Shown here one piece after another: positions 55,421-64,000 of a stretch of 64,000 bases of DNA (positions are counted from its first letter, which is position 1; each line of letters starts with the position of its first letter). Source of the stretch: Apus apus (taxonomy: Eukaryota; Chordata; Aves; Apodiformes; Apodidae); NCBI RefSeq assembly GCF_020740795.1, contig NC_067305.1:372001-436000 (forward strand), read 5' to 3'. Under the pieces are notes generated by a model, which saw only the letters and a program-made list of their open reading frames with translations, was not told the DNA's origin and searched no databases. The translations under genes were made by a program, and so were the position numbers.

Positions 55421-55975
55421 TGTTACATGCTTTACAGCATAATTTTTGTTTCCAGCTGCCAGCGATTTCGATTCATACAGAATGCCACTAGACAGCAACA
55501 TGTACTTACCTGACCCAGGGCTTTCACTGTACCTTAGATGACAGGAGCAGGATTAGCTTCCTTTAAAGGGCCTACAGAGTAAATGCAAATACATGTAGTG
55601 TGCACGCTTATGTGTGTGCTGAGGTTTTGGTTGCAATTGTATGGGCACAATCAACTCAGTATGATGAAGAGTGTCCAAACAGCTATCCAGCTGAGCAAAT
55701 AAATTAACTGCCTATTGAAAATGCTTTCTGGACTCCTTTGTCTCTATTGTTTGGGACTCCTTTAAGTGAAAGCCAGTAAGAATTGGGAACATCCCAAATG
55801 GCACTAGACTACTGTGTTTAGGTAGCTGAGCTCAGTCTTAAATATTTACATAATAAGTGTTTAAACTGGGAGAAAATCCTATACGTGACACAAACCTAAA
55901 TGTAAATGTATGTAAAAAACTCCATTTTGAAGCTGAGGTTTTAGTTCACAATTATTGTACATGACTGTGAATACT
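55421..55975. other. No gene or recognised repeat
   Basis: Nothing supportable on either strand. Confidence 0.35.
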
Positions 55976-56668
55976 TAAATCAGCCATGCAGCTGATGTCA
56001 ATTATTAATTGAAATAAGTAAAATTTTGAGGAAAAACCAAATTTGAGGAGAAAAATCACATAAAAGAGAACATAAGGTACATGCAGAATAAAAATAGGGC
56101 CTAGATAACAGTGGAAAAGTAGAATTAGACAAAAACAGATTCCAATTAGAAAAAAACACTCCCCAGTAGTCACCAGCCAGGCTTTGAGACAGGCCTGCAG
56201 GACAGATGGAAGGGATGGAAAGTAGCACTGTGCACAGCTTGGCTTGGTTACAGCTTTGAGCACTGGGGGGAAAAGGAGTGAGTAATTGAAATCACCATAT
56301 TAATATATTAATGAGCTATGAGCATACTGGAGTACCCACCCGTAGGCTAGAGGGACCCCTGCTAACAACAAGCCCCTTACTCTGAGCATGCACAGTGACA
56401 TTTTTGAGCATTGCCACTTAAAATGGAAGTGAGGAACTAGTGACCAGTCGTGTGCAAATGACAGAATCATGTTAAAGATAAAGTTCTTTCTCACATTTTT
56501 TGTGTATAAAAGTAGCTCTTGTGCTTTGGGAAACTGAGCTTGCTGTGTGGAACACCCCCTGCTCCCTGCTCTGCACAGAGCTGGATATTAAAGCAAGTCT
56601 CTCGACACTGTGTGTTGATCAGCTTCTTTCACACCAGGTGATGGACCGTGCTCTGGCGACAACAAAGC
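55976..56668 (+). mobile_element. Possible 3' end of an endogenous retrovirus: polypurine tract and LTR
   Basis: A purine tract GGGGGGAAAAGGAG (56265-56278) is followed by a TG at 56279. The next 390 bases look like a compact LTR with TATAAAAG (56506-56513), ATTAAA (56587-56592) and an end at GCGACAACA (56668). Upstream, 55976-56264 would be internal sequence; it shares a 22-base word with 22017-22038. No coding motif was found, so the call rests on layout. Confidence 0.45.
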
Positions 56669-58048
56669 TATTGAACAGAATTTCCATATACCAGTGTCAT
56701 CAGTGGAGAGAGAGAGGTCAGGGAACTTGAAAAACTGATTCAGTCTATCTAATAGAGGTATTTCACACTGATGAAGGAATCATTTCCACATAATTTCGTA
56801 CTGTATTGTGCTATTCAGGAAATAACATAGCATGGCTATTTATAAACTTGAAGGTTGTAAAAGTAACTCCAGTGCAGGAGGAACTACTTACTTCAAAATT
56901 GATTATCAGTTAAGGCTCTGGATTTAGGGCACTAAAATCTTTATCTAGTTCAGTGTTTGGTAAATGGCTTCCATACCCTGTGCTTTAGGGCTTGTTTGGT
57001 TTGGTTATTTTTGTGGGTTTTTTTCCTCTGTCCTATAAGAATCAGCTGGTATTATTTAATTGTTCAGTGTCTCAGACAAAAACTGAGGTATTTTCAGAGT
57101 TTCTTATTTCTACTCTGTATGGAATCACAGAGGAAACAATAGCATCCCTTCTCTTTCTGTGATTGCTTCCACTGGGAGGCTTTCTATGATTTCAAGATCA
57201 AACCTCAAGAGAAACTGAAGGTAAATAAAGTGGTTGGTTTATCTATGTTAGTATAAATTGAACAACTAACACAAGTCTACATTAAATCTCTTTTCTATTA
57301 ATCATATTTTTCAGGATGAACTGAAGAGGTGGATTCCACTCTGAATTCCCACTAGAGAAGGTTGAGAAAATTTTTGTTTTTAATAGCACAGGCTGGGACA
57401 TTCTTATTTTTGCATGACCAATCTGAGTTAACTACAAACAAACTCGACTCAGAACTATAAGTAACTTGGAACTATGCTGTGTCTGGGATGCTATGTGTAT
57501 CATTGTACCTCGATAAGCTTTATGGAGTTGTAAGACTCTTCAGAATTAGCCAGAGAAACCTCTAATGGGATCCTTCCGATGTGTTCGGAGGTTTTAAAAT
57601 CTGATTGAATATATGCTTGTGGTATTTTGCATTTCCCACACAGTTCATGTGATATAGATGGTATAACTTTCAAAATGTATAGATGTAGAAACTAAAATAT
57701 TGACAATGCAAATGTCTGTCTATAAGGTCATAACCTAACATTTTTTAATACTATACTATACTGTACTATACTATTTCTTTATACAATACTATATGACAGT
57801 ATGGTTCATCTGGCTTATTTTAGAGCTGTGTCTTTGATGAGATAGGACTGGTACTATCTATGTCCATGAAGCATGGGGTTTTTAAGATTTTTTACAATGA
57901 AAAATTCTGAACCCAGCAAGAAAGTACCTGAACTTTTATAGTGTCTCAAGTGGTGGTGTAAAATATTGCATTGAATTTAAGCCTGTCTGGTTAGCTTTCA
58001 TTGTGTTAATTTATTGCAGGTGGATAAGGTTCAGCATTCTTCTACATA
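56669..58048. other. AT-rich intergenic sequence upstream of an odorant receptor
   Basis: No gene is seen. Contains a short (ATACT)n-like repeat at 57748-57773. The receptor's promoter and non-coding exon probably lie here but cannot be placed. Confidence 0.4.
57748..57773. repeat. Pentanucleotide (ATACT)n-like microsatellite
   Basis: ATACTATACTATACTGTACT and following copies, with one substitution. Confidence 0.7.
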
Positions 58049-58984
58049 ATGGGTGGGAGGAATGAAACCAGTGTCATGTATTTCATTCTCCTGGGTTTTC
58101 CCACCACTGCTGAACTGCAGCTTCTCCTCTTCTCTGCTTTACTTCTGGCTTACTTATTAACCATGTTGGAAAACTTCCTTATCATTCTCATTATCCGAAC
58201 TAACCTCAGCCTGCAGAAACCCATGTATTTCTTCCTGGGAAATCTGTCTTTCTTAGAGATCTGGTATGTTTCTGTCATTGAGCCAAAGATGCTCATAGAT
58301 CTCCTCTCTCAAGACAAACATATCTCATTCCAGGGGTGCATGACACAGTTGTATTTCTTTGTGACTTTTGTTTGTACTGAGTATATTCTGTTAGCTGTTA
58401 TGGCCTATGATCGCTTCTTGGCCATATGCAAACCTCTCCGATACCCGCTCATCATGAATCGACAGCTCTGTGTTCAGCTGACAGCCAGCTGCTGGGTGTG
58501 TGGTTTGATCACTTCTTCCATCAAGCTGAGCTTTATAGCCTCGCTCTCATTTTGTGACATATACAAAATCAATCACTATTTCTGTGATATTTCACCCCTA
58601 CTTAATATCTCCTGCAGTGATTCCTCTTTGGCTGAGCTAGTGGACTTCATCTTAGCTCTGATGGTCATCATGGTGCCTCTGTGTACTGTGGTCACTTCTT
58701 ACATTTTCATCATTTTCACGGTGTTGAAGATTCCTTCCTCTCAGGGGAGGCAAAAGGCCTTTTCTACCTGCAGCTCCCACTTGACTGTAGTGATATTGTT
58801 CTACTCCACCACTCTTTTCACTTATGCCCACCCAAAGGTCATGTATACCTATAGTTCTAACAAGCTGGTATCAGTCTTGTACACAGTAGTCGTGCCACTT
58901 CTGAATCCTCTCATATATTGTCTTAGAAACAAAGAAGTCAGGTTTGCCCTGAGGAAGACCTTTATTTGCACAAGACACACCTAA
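58049..58984 (+). CDS. Odorant receptor, family 6-like, intact
   Basis: A 311-residue seven-transmembrane odorant receptor encoded by one uninterrupted exon. Landmarks in order: N-glycosylation sequon NETS at residue 5; GFPTTAELQ before TM1; PMYFFLGNLSFLEIWY at TM2, the FLEIWY text being typical of family 6 receptors; GCMTQLYFF before TM3; MAYDRFLAIC (DRF in place of DRY); YFCDISPLLNISCSD in extracellular loop 2; KAFSTCSSHL at TM6; and PLLNPLIYCLRN at TM7. Length and spacing are normal. The gene shares these family-6 features with the broken receptor at 49995 and is clearly less similar to the one at 40605. It would act in olfactory neurons; the ligand is unknown. The start ATG directly follows an in-frame TAA. 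Confidence 0.93.
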   Translation: MGGRNETSVMYFILLGFPTTAELQLLLFSALLLAYLLTMLENFLIILIIRTNLSLQKPMYFFLGNLSFLEIWYVSVIEPKMLIDLLSQDKHISFQGCMTQLYFFVTFVCTEYILLAVMAYDRFLAICKPLRYPLIMNRQLCVQLTASCWVCGLITSSIKLSFIASLSFCDIYKINHYFCDISPLLNISCSDSSLAELVDFILALMVIMVPLCTVVTSYIFIIFTVLKIPSSQGRQKAFSTCSSHLTVVILFYSTTLFTYAHPKVMYTYSSNKLVSVLYTVVVPLLNPLIYCLRNKEVRFALRKTFICTRHT

Positions 58985-60452
58985 AATATCAACCAAAGGC
59001 TCCTGGAGAAGGGGCTTTACTTACGAAGATCAATTGGCAGTGCTGATGAATTGAAGTCAGAAAGTCCAGACCTTAATCCACACCAAAGCGAAACTCTCCT
59101 TTTCATGCACCCAGTAACCACATTTATTGAAGTAGACCTTGTTAAATCTAAGTTTGATCAATGTGTATATTGCTGCTTAGCGCTGGGAGGGGTTTTTTGC
59201 TTGTGTGTTTTCCCCATATGGTTCTATGTTGTGTACCTTTCTTCAAAGTCTTCAGCTGAATGGCTGCTCCATTTTCAAAAAAGAAGGTTTGGCAATGCTA
59301 AAACTGAACACCAGATTTTGTTTGTACTAGATAGATTACTAGGTCCAGAAAACATTGGATAGGATTGCAAAAGGCACATAAAATGCAGATATCAACATCT
59401 GGTTTGTTTCTTTTATTGTCCCTGGCAAGAAATAAGGAGTGGGAAGGGATGAGTCATGTTAACTTTCTTAGACACCTGTTTTAGGATAAAACGGAACATC
59501 CTCTGAAGGAGACATCTTTCCTAATGTTGCAGTAGGGGGAGTATAATATAAGTAGTTCCTGCTGTGGTGTCACTTGGACTCAAGTCTCTCACTCACAACA
59601 GAACTCTGGTACCCTAAATAACCTTACTGTATCCAAGGCATATGAAAGAATTCACTCCAAGAAGTTCAGACACAGCTGACAGGATAGATCAAAGTTTCCT
59701 TTAAGCTGCATGAGGCTTGGATCCAGCAGTATTCCAGCAGGACCTTAAACTCCAAATCACAGACTACAGTCCAAGTCTTCTTATTGAATATGAAGGAGTC
59801 TAAAGACACAGCTGATGCATCTGAATTAAATACTAACTATCTGTGAGAAAATCTGATTATCAGTCAGAAGCCTCTGAGGGTCAAAAGGTGCCTCTAAAAT
59901 CTACATCATCCTTAGAATATCACAGTGATTTAAAATGTTTAATACTCTGTAACAAACAACTAATAATAAAAAAGATTAGAATCTACCAGCTGAGCGAACA
60001 TCAATATGTGAGTATATTAAATGGAGGTTTGAGTTTATAATTCAGACCATAGTTTCTGACATTCCATGCTCTGGACTAGCAGACTGCCTTTTCAGATTTT
60101 GGGGTTAATGGAACATCTAATTTCCAAGGAGAAAACCTTAAGGCACTTGCTGGAAGAACTTGTTCCGTGTATACTGTTGCCGTGTACTAGATGAAGAGCT
60201 ACAGACATAGTTAGATAAATAAGCATGGATTCCTCAAAAAAATAATCTAAGTCTAATGAGAAATCTAAGGAAACTACCCTACACTCCTTTACTATTCATG
60301 TACACGTATTATCACCCCCAAACGTACTTGTTCTATGTCTTTAACACATACCTTTAATGTACGGATGTTATGAATCATTCTCCAAAGGTGCCTGTTTCTC
60401 TCATAGATTTTAAAGACAGCCTGTAATGCCTAGATCAGGCTTACACGTTAGT
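58985..60452. other. AT-rich intergenic sequence, no gene
   Basis: Downstream of the receptor. A 103-codon frame (59051-59362) has one hydrophobic stretch but no recognisable domain, so I do not call it a gene. Confidence 0.4.
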
Positions 60453-60950
60453 TGTGGTTTAACCCCAGCAGGCAGCTAAGCCCCAAACACCCACTTGCTC
60501 ACTCTCCCCGTCAGTGGGATGTAGGAGAGAATTAGAAGAGTGAAAGTGAGAAAATTTGTGGGCAGGCAGATGTCCAAACATCCCAAGGAAAGCAGGGTTC
60601 TAGGATGCATAACGGTTGCTTGGCAAGACAACACCCTAATTCCAACAACACTTCTTCTTTCCCTCAGCTTTTGTTGCTAAGCATGAAGTCATATGGTATG
60701 GAATATCCCACTGGTCAGTTGGATTCAGCTGTTCCAGATGTTTCTCCTCCCAACTTCCTGCCCAGCCCCAGACTTCTCACTGCAGCAGTGGTGTGAGAAA
60801 CAGAAAAGGCCCTAACACTGTGCAAGTGCTGTTCAGCAATAACTAAAACATCCCTGTGTTATCAACACTGTTTGCATCACAAAACCAAAACATATCTCCA
60901 GTCAAGGTACTATGAATAAAATTAATTGTATGACAGCCAATATCAGTACA
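60453..60950 (+). mobile_element. ERVL-type solo LTR
   Basis: TGTGGTTTAACCCCAGCAGG start, CATATGGTATGGAATATCCC in the middle, then AACTAAAACATCCCTGTGTT and an ATCAGTACA end are the standard order of a common avian ERVL LTR. Flanking bases (TTAGT/GTGTC) do not match, so the insertion is old or its edges are shifted. Confidence 0.75.
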
Positions 60951-61164
60951 GTGTCACTTTATTCTTCTTACTATATATTAAATATTTATACACCATTAAT
61001 AATCTAACCTATTTCTCCTCTCATTTCAGTTTTTTGTATATAAAGTGAAAGCATTTCAGTCCTCCATTGGGTTCCAGTGAAATATTAAATTTTTCAAGGT
61101 ATATAGCTCATCTGAGACAGTCATTTGGCTACATAGGTTGACAGGTTTTAAAGCATTGATCTTT

Positions 61165-63275
61165 GAACTAGATTTGAAGGGGAAAGGGGAGAAAATCAGA
61201 CTTGCCAGAGACAAACTTGGGGGTGGCATATCAAAGTTGTGAGACAGTGTGCTAGAGAGGTCCTTTGGTCTGCAATCCCAGTGGAGGTGGGAGATGGAGA
61301 GCCATGCAGCAGCAAAGACACAAGGGTTATTGAAGAGCTAGAAACCACAAAAGCACCTAAGAATGATCAGGTAGCAATTCGGCCTTCTTCCCTCAGAAAA
61401 GAGACAGGATCAGAAGTCCAACTCATGTGCATCTACATCAATGCATGCAGAATGGGCACCACACAGGAAAAGCTGTGATTTAGTTGCTGTGATGGAACCA
61501 TGGTGGGATGAGTCACACTGGAGTGATGTAATGGCTGGCTACAACCTCTTAAGAAAAAATAGGCAAGGCAGGAGAGGTGGTGGTATGTTAGGGAGTGTTT
61601 TGATTGTCTAGAGCTTAATGATGGTGATGATAGCGTTGAGATTCTAACGGGTAAGAATCAGGGGCCAGGCCAATAAGACAGATCTCATGGTGGGAGTCTG
61701 TTACAGACAAGCCAGTCAGGATGAAGTGGCAGATGAAATATTCTATAAGCAGCTAGGAGAAGTCTCATGATCGCTAGTCCTTGTTCTCATGGGGAACTTC
61801 AACTTTCTACATGTCTGCTGGAAATATAATACTCTAATGAGTGGAAGCAGTCTAGAAAGTTACTGGATTTTTTGGAAGATAACTTCCTGACAGAGCTGGT
61901 GAAGGAGTCAATGAGGGAACGTGCCCCACTGGACTTGTTGCTTGTGAACAGAGAAGGACTTGTGGATGATGTGGAGGTTGGAGACTGTCTTAGGCACAGT
62001 GATCATGAAAAGTTTTTGATTCCTAGAGAAATAAGGATGGGGGTCAGCAGAACGGCCACCTTGGACTTCTGGCAAGCAGACTTTGACCTGGTTAGGAGAC
62101 TGGTTGACAGAGTCCTTTGGGAGGCAGTCCTGAAGAGAAAAGAAGCCCAGGAAGGCTGGACACTCTTTAAGAAGGAAATCTTAAAGGCACAGGAGCTGAC
62201 TTTCTCTATCTGCTGGAAGACAAGCCAGTGGGGAAGAAGACAATCTTGGGTGAACAGAGTTGTGGTGAATGGAGTTAAATCCAGCTGGCAGCTGGTCACA
62301 GGCGGTGTTCCCCAGAGTGAGTGTGGGGGCCAGTTCTCTTTAATATCTGTATCAGTGATCTGGGGGAAGGGATCGAGTGCACCCTCAGCCAGTTTGCAGA
62401 TGATACTAAGTTGGGAGGGAGTGTTGGTGTGTCCGAGGGCTGGAAGGCTCTACAGCAGGATCTGGACAGGCTGGATCCATGGACCGAGGCAGCTGTATGA
62501 GGTTCAACAAGGCCAAATGCTGGGTCCTGCCCTTGGGTCACAACAACCCCAGGCAACACTACAGGCTTGGGGAAGAGTGGCTGGAGAGCTGCTTGACAGA
62601 AAAACACCTGGGAGTATTGATCAACAGCAGCTGAATATGAGCCAGCATATGCCCAGTTGGTCAAGAAGGCAAATGGCATCCTGGTTTGTATCAGCCATAG
62701 TGTGGCCAGCAGGACTAAGGAAGTGATCACTCCCTTATACACAGCACTAGCTAGGCTGCATCTTGAATACTGTGTTCAGTCTTGGGCCCCTCACCACAAG
62801 GACATTGAGGGGCTGGAGCGTGTCCAGAGAAGGGCAACAAAGCTGGTGAAGAATCTGGACAACAAGTCTTATGAGGAGCAGCTGAGAGAACTTGGGTTAT
62901 TTAGTCTGAAGGAGGCTGAAGAGAAACTTTCTTGCTCTCTACATCTGAAAGGAGATTGTAGTAAGGTGGGGCCTGGTCTCTTCTCCCAAGTAACAGGTAA
63001 TAGAACAAGAGGAAATGGCCTCAGGTTGCATCAGGGGAGGTTTAAGTTGAATATTAGGGAAAAGTGCTTTACTGAAAGGGTTGTCAGGCACTGGAACAGG
63101 CTGCACAGGGAAGTGGTGGCATTACTTTCCCTGGACGGATTCAAAAGATGTGGTGCTGAGGGACAATGGTTTAGTGGTGGACTTAGCAGTGCTGGGTTAA
63201 GAGTTGGACTCAATGATCCTAAAGTTCTTTTCCAACCAAAACAATTATATTATACCACGATTCTATAAAGGTGAT
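61165..63275 (+). mobile_element. Long CR1 LINE copy, ORF2 with deletions, 3' end present
   Basis: Begins in the 5' region before ORF2. Endonuclease-type text is scrambled by shifts (about 61430-61870), then a 284-codon open frame (61872-62726) covers the linker (ERAPLDLLLVNREGLVDD, CLRHSDHEK, ATLDFWQADFDL) and a shortened RT. A second open frame (62657-63268) gives the ORF2 C-terminus ([47 protein letters not shown]). The 3' UTR ends near CCACGATTCTATAA. Loss of the central RT makes it inactive. Confidence 0.88.
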
Positions 63276-64000
63276 TGCTTTAAAATTATGTCAAGAAAAC
63301 TCTTCAAATACATGGTGAAGAGGATTATCATCCGATTGTTAAGGTTTTTTATATCCACTAATAAAGATGCAGTTAGAAAACCAGAATCAAACAATTAATT
63401 ACCTATTCAACAGAGGTCCCTAAGTGTTCCTAGAGACAGAGAGAACACAGACAAGTATTATACAAATTTCTGAGAATGTAAGTTCTCTCTTGGATCTAAA
63501 AGTTTGCTTCTGGAAGCTTTCCCAATGAACTCTTTTGTAAATTTAAGGTTAGGTGTCTTCAGAGTACTGTAAATAAATCGCCTTCCATAAGTCATATAAA
63601 TAAGACTAGAAGACCAATCTTAGTTCTTGAGAACCTTACCATCTCTCTTCCTCTTGCTGTCTGCTGCTGGGATGATGAGTGTCTCTGATGAGAATGTATG
63701 CAGAAGTAAAATAGGCTGTTTGTAGAAAATATTGATCTATAATGAGTAATAAAATTTAGAAGGCTTCTATATCAAAAAAGTAAAAAACTATTTCATGTAT
63801 ATTTATTTAAAACCACCCTCCAAAATGAAGATAATTTAATATAGTTTCCTATAACTTAACTTGATGCTCTTGTGCTCTTTGCTTTCAACAAGAAAATTAG
63901 CTTGTTGAAAAATAACAGCATGACCCAGAGTGTCTGAGATACACACACGAGTTGTGAGGTGCTTTTTTCTTCCTGGAGTCAGTGCTGGAGTCCAAGTCAG
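63276..64000. other. AT-rich, no gene
   Basis: Nothing supportable in the last 725 bases. Confidence 0.4.

Noticed and set aside
59051-59362. 103-codon frame downstream of the odorant receptor as a membrane protein
   Set aside because: One hydrophobic stretch only, no family, no splice evidence, AT-rich background.
1-64000. CRISPR arrays, operons, tRNA or rRNA genes
   Set aside because: The sequence is a vertebrate-type nuclear region; no regularly spaced direct repeats, clover-leaf genes or rRNA text were seen.

Overview
This window looks like bird nuclear DNA, most likely from a songbird, although the species cannot be proven from the bases alone. The main sign is the repeat content. There are about twenty fragments of CR1 LINE elements, recognised by ORF2 endonuclease and reverse-transcriptase reading frames and by a 3' tail resembling ATTCTATGATTCTGTG. 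There are also many ERVL-type and other LTRs and broken class I (gamma-like) endogenous retroviruses. No Alu, L1 or bacterial gene structure is seen. Real host genes are few: two multi-exon genes and three intronless odorant-receptor loci.

Layout. 1-2.8 kb is a decayed retroviral pol (RT, RNase H, integrase). 2.8-10.4 kb holds unassigned sequence, LTR fragments and CR1 copies, including one with recognisable ORF1 and endonuclease. 10.4-13.5 kb carries a minus-strand ubiquitin-specific protease gene whose nine exons can be read with consistent splice phases. 13.85-17.0 kb is a second, separate retroviral remnant with the end of pol, a broken gamma-type env and a 3' LTR with TATA box and poly(A) signal. 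17.0-21.3 kb is almost all CR1, including one copy inserted into another in the opposite orientation. 22.0-22.3 kb is a small third pol fragment. 23.3-31.7 kb (plus strand) contains a seven-exon gene model for a small type I membrane protein that I do not recognise; its introns are full of LTRs, CR1 and minisatellite-like DNA. 32-39 kb is again CR1-rich, with an inverted near-copy of the CR1 at 18.7-20.0 kb and an ERVL LTR followed by a tRNA-Leu-type primer binding site.

At about 39 kb the character changes. 39-64 kb is AT-rich, CR1-poor and holds three odorant-receptor loci on the same strand: an intact one (40.6 kb), a pseudogene (50.0 kb) and a second intact one (58.0 kb) related to the pseudogene. 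Between them lie several solo LTRs, two with exact target-site duplications, and one unusually CpG-rich LTR. A long 5'-containing CR1 occupies 61.2-63.3 kb.

Functionally the window is not one system. The odorant receptors form a local olfactory cluster. The protease and the membrane protein sit in the repeat-dense left half on opposite strands, with no sequence evidence that they act together. The best candidates for something undescribed are the membrane-protein gene, with its pair of similar 72-nt exons, and the compact protease with an altered core motif.
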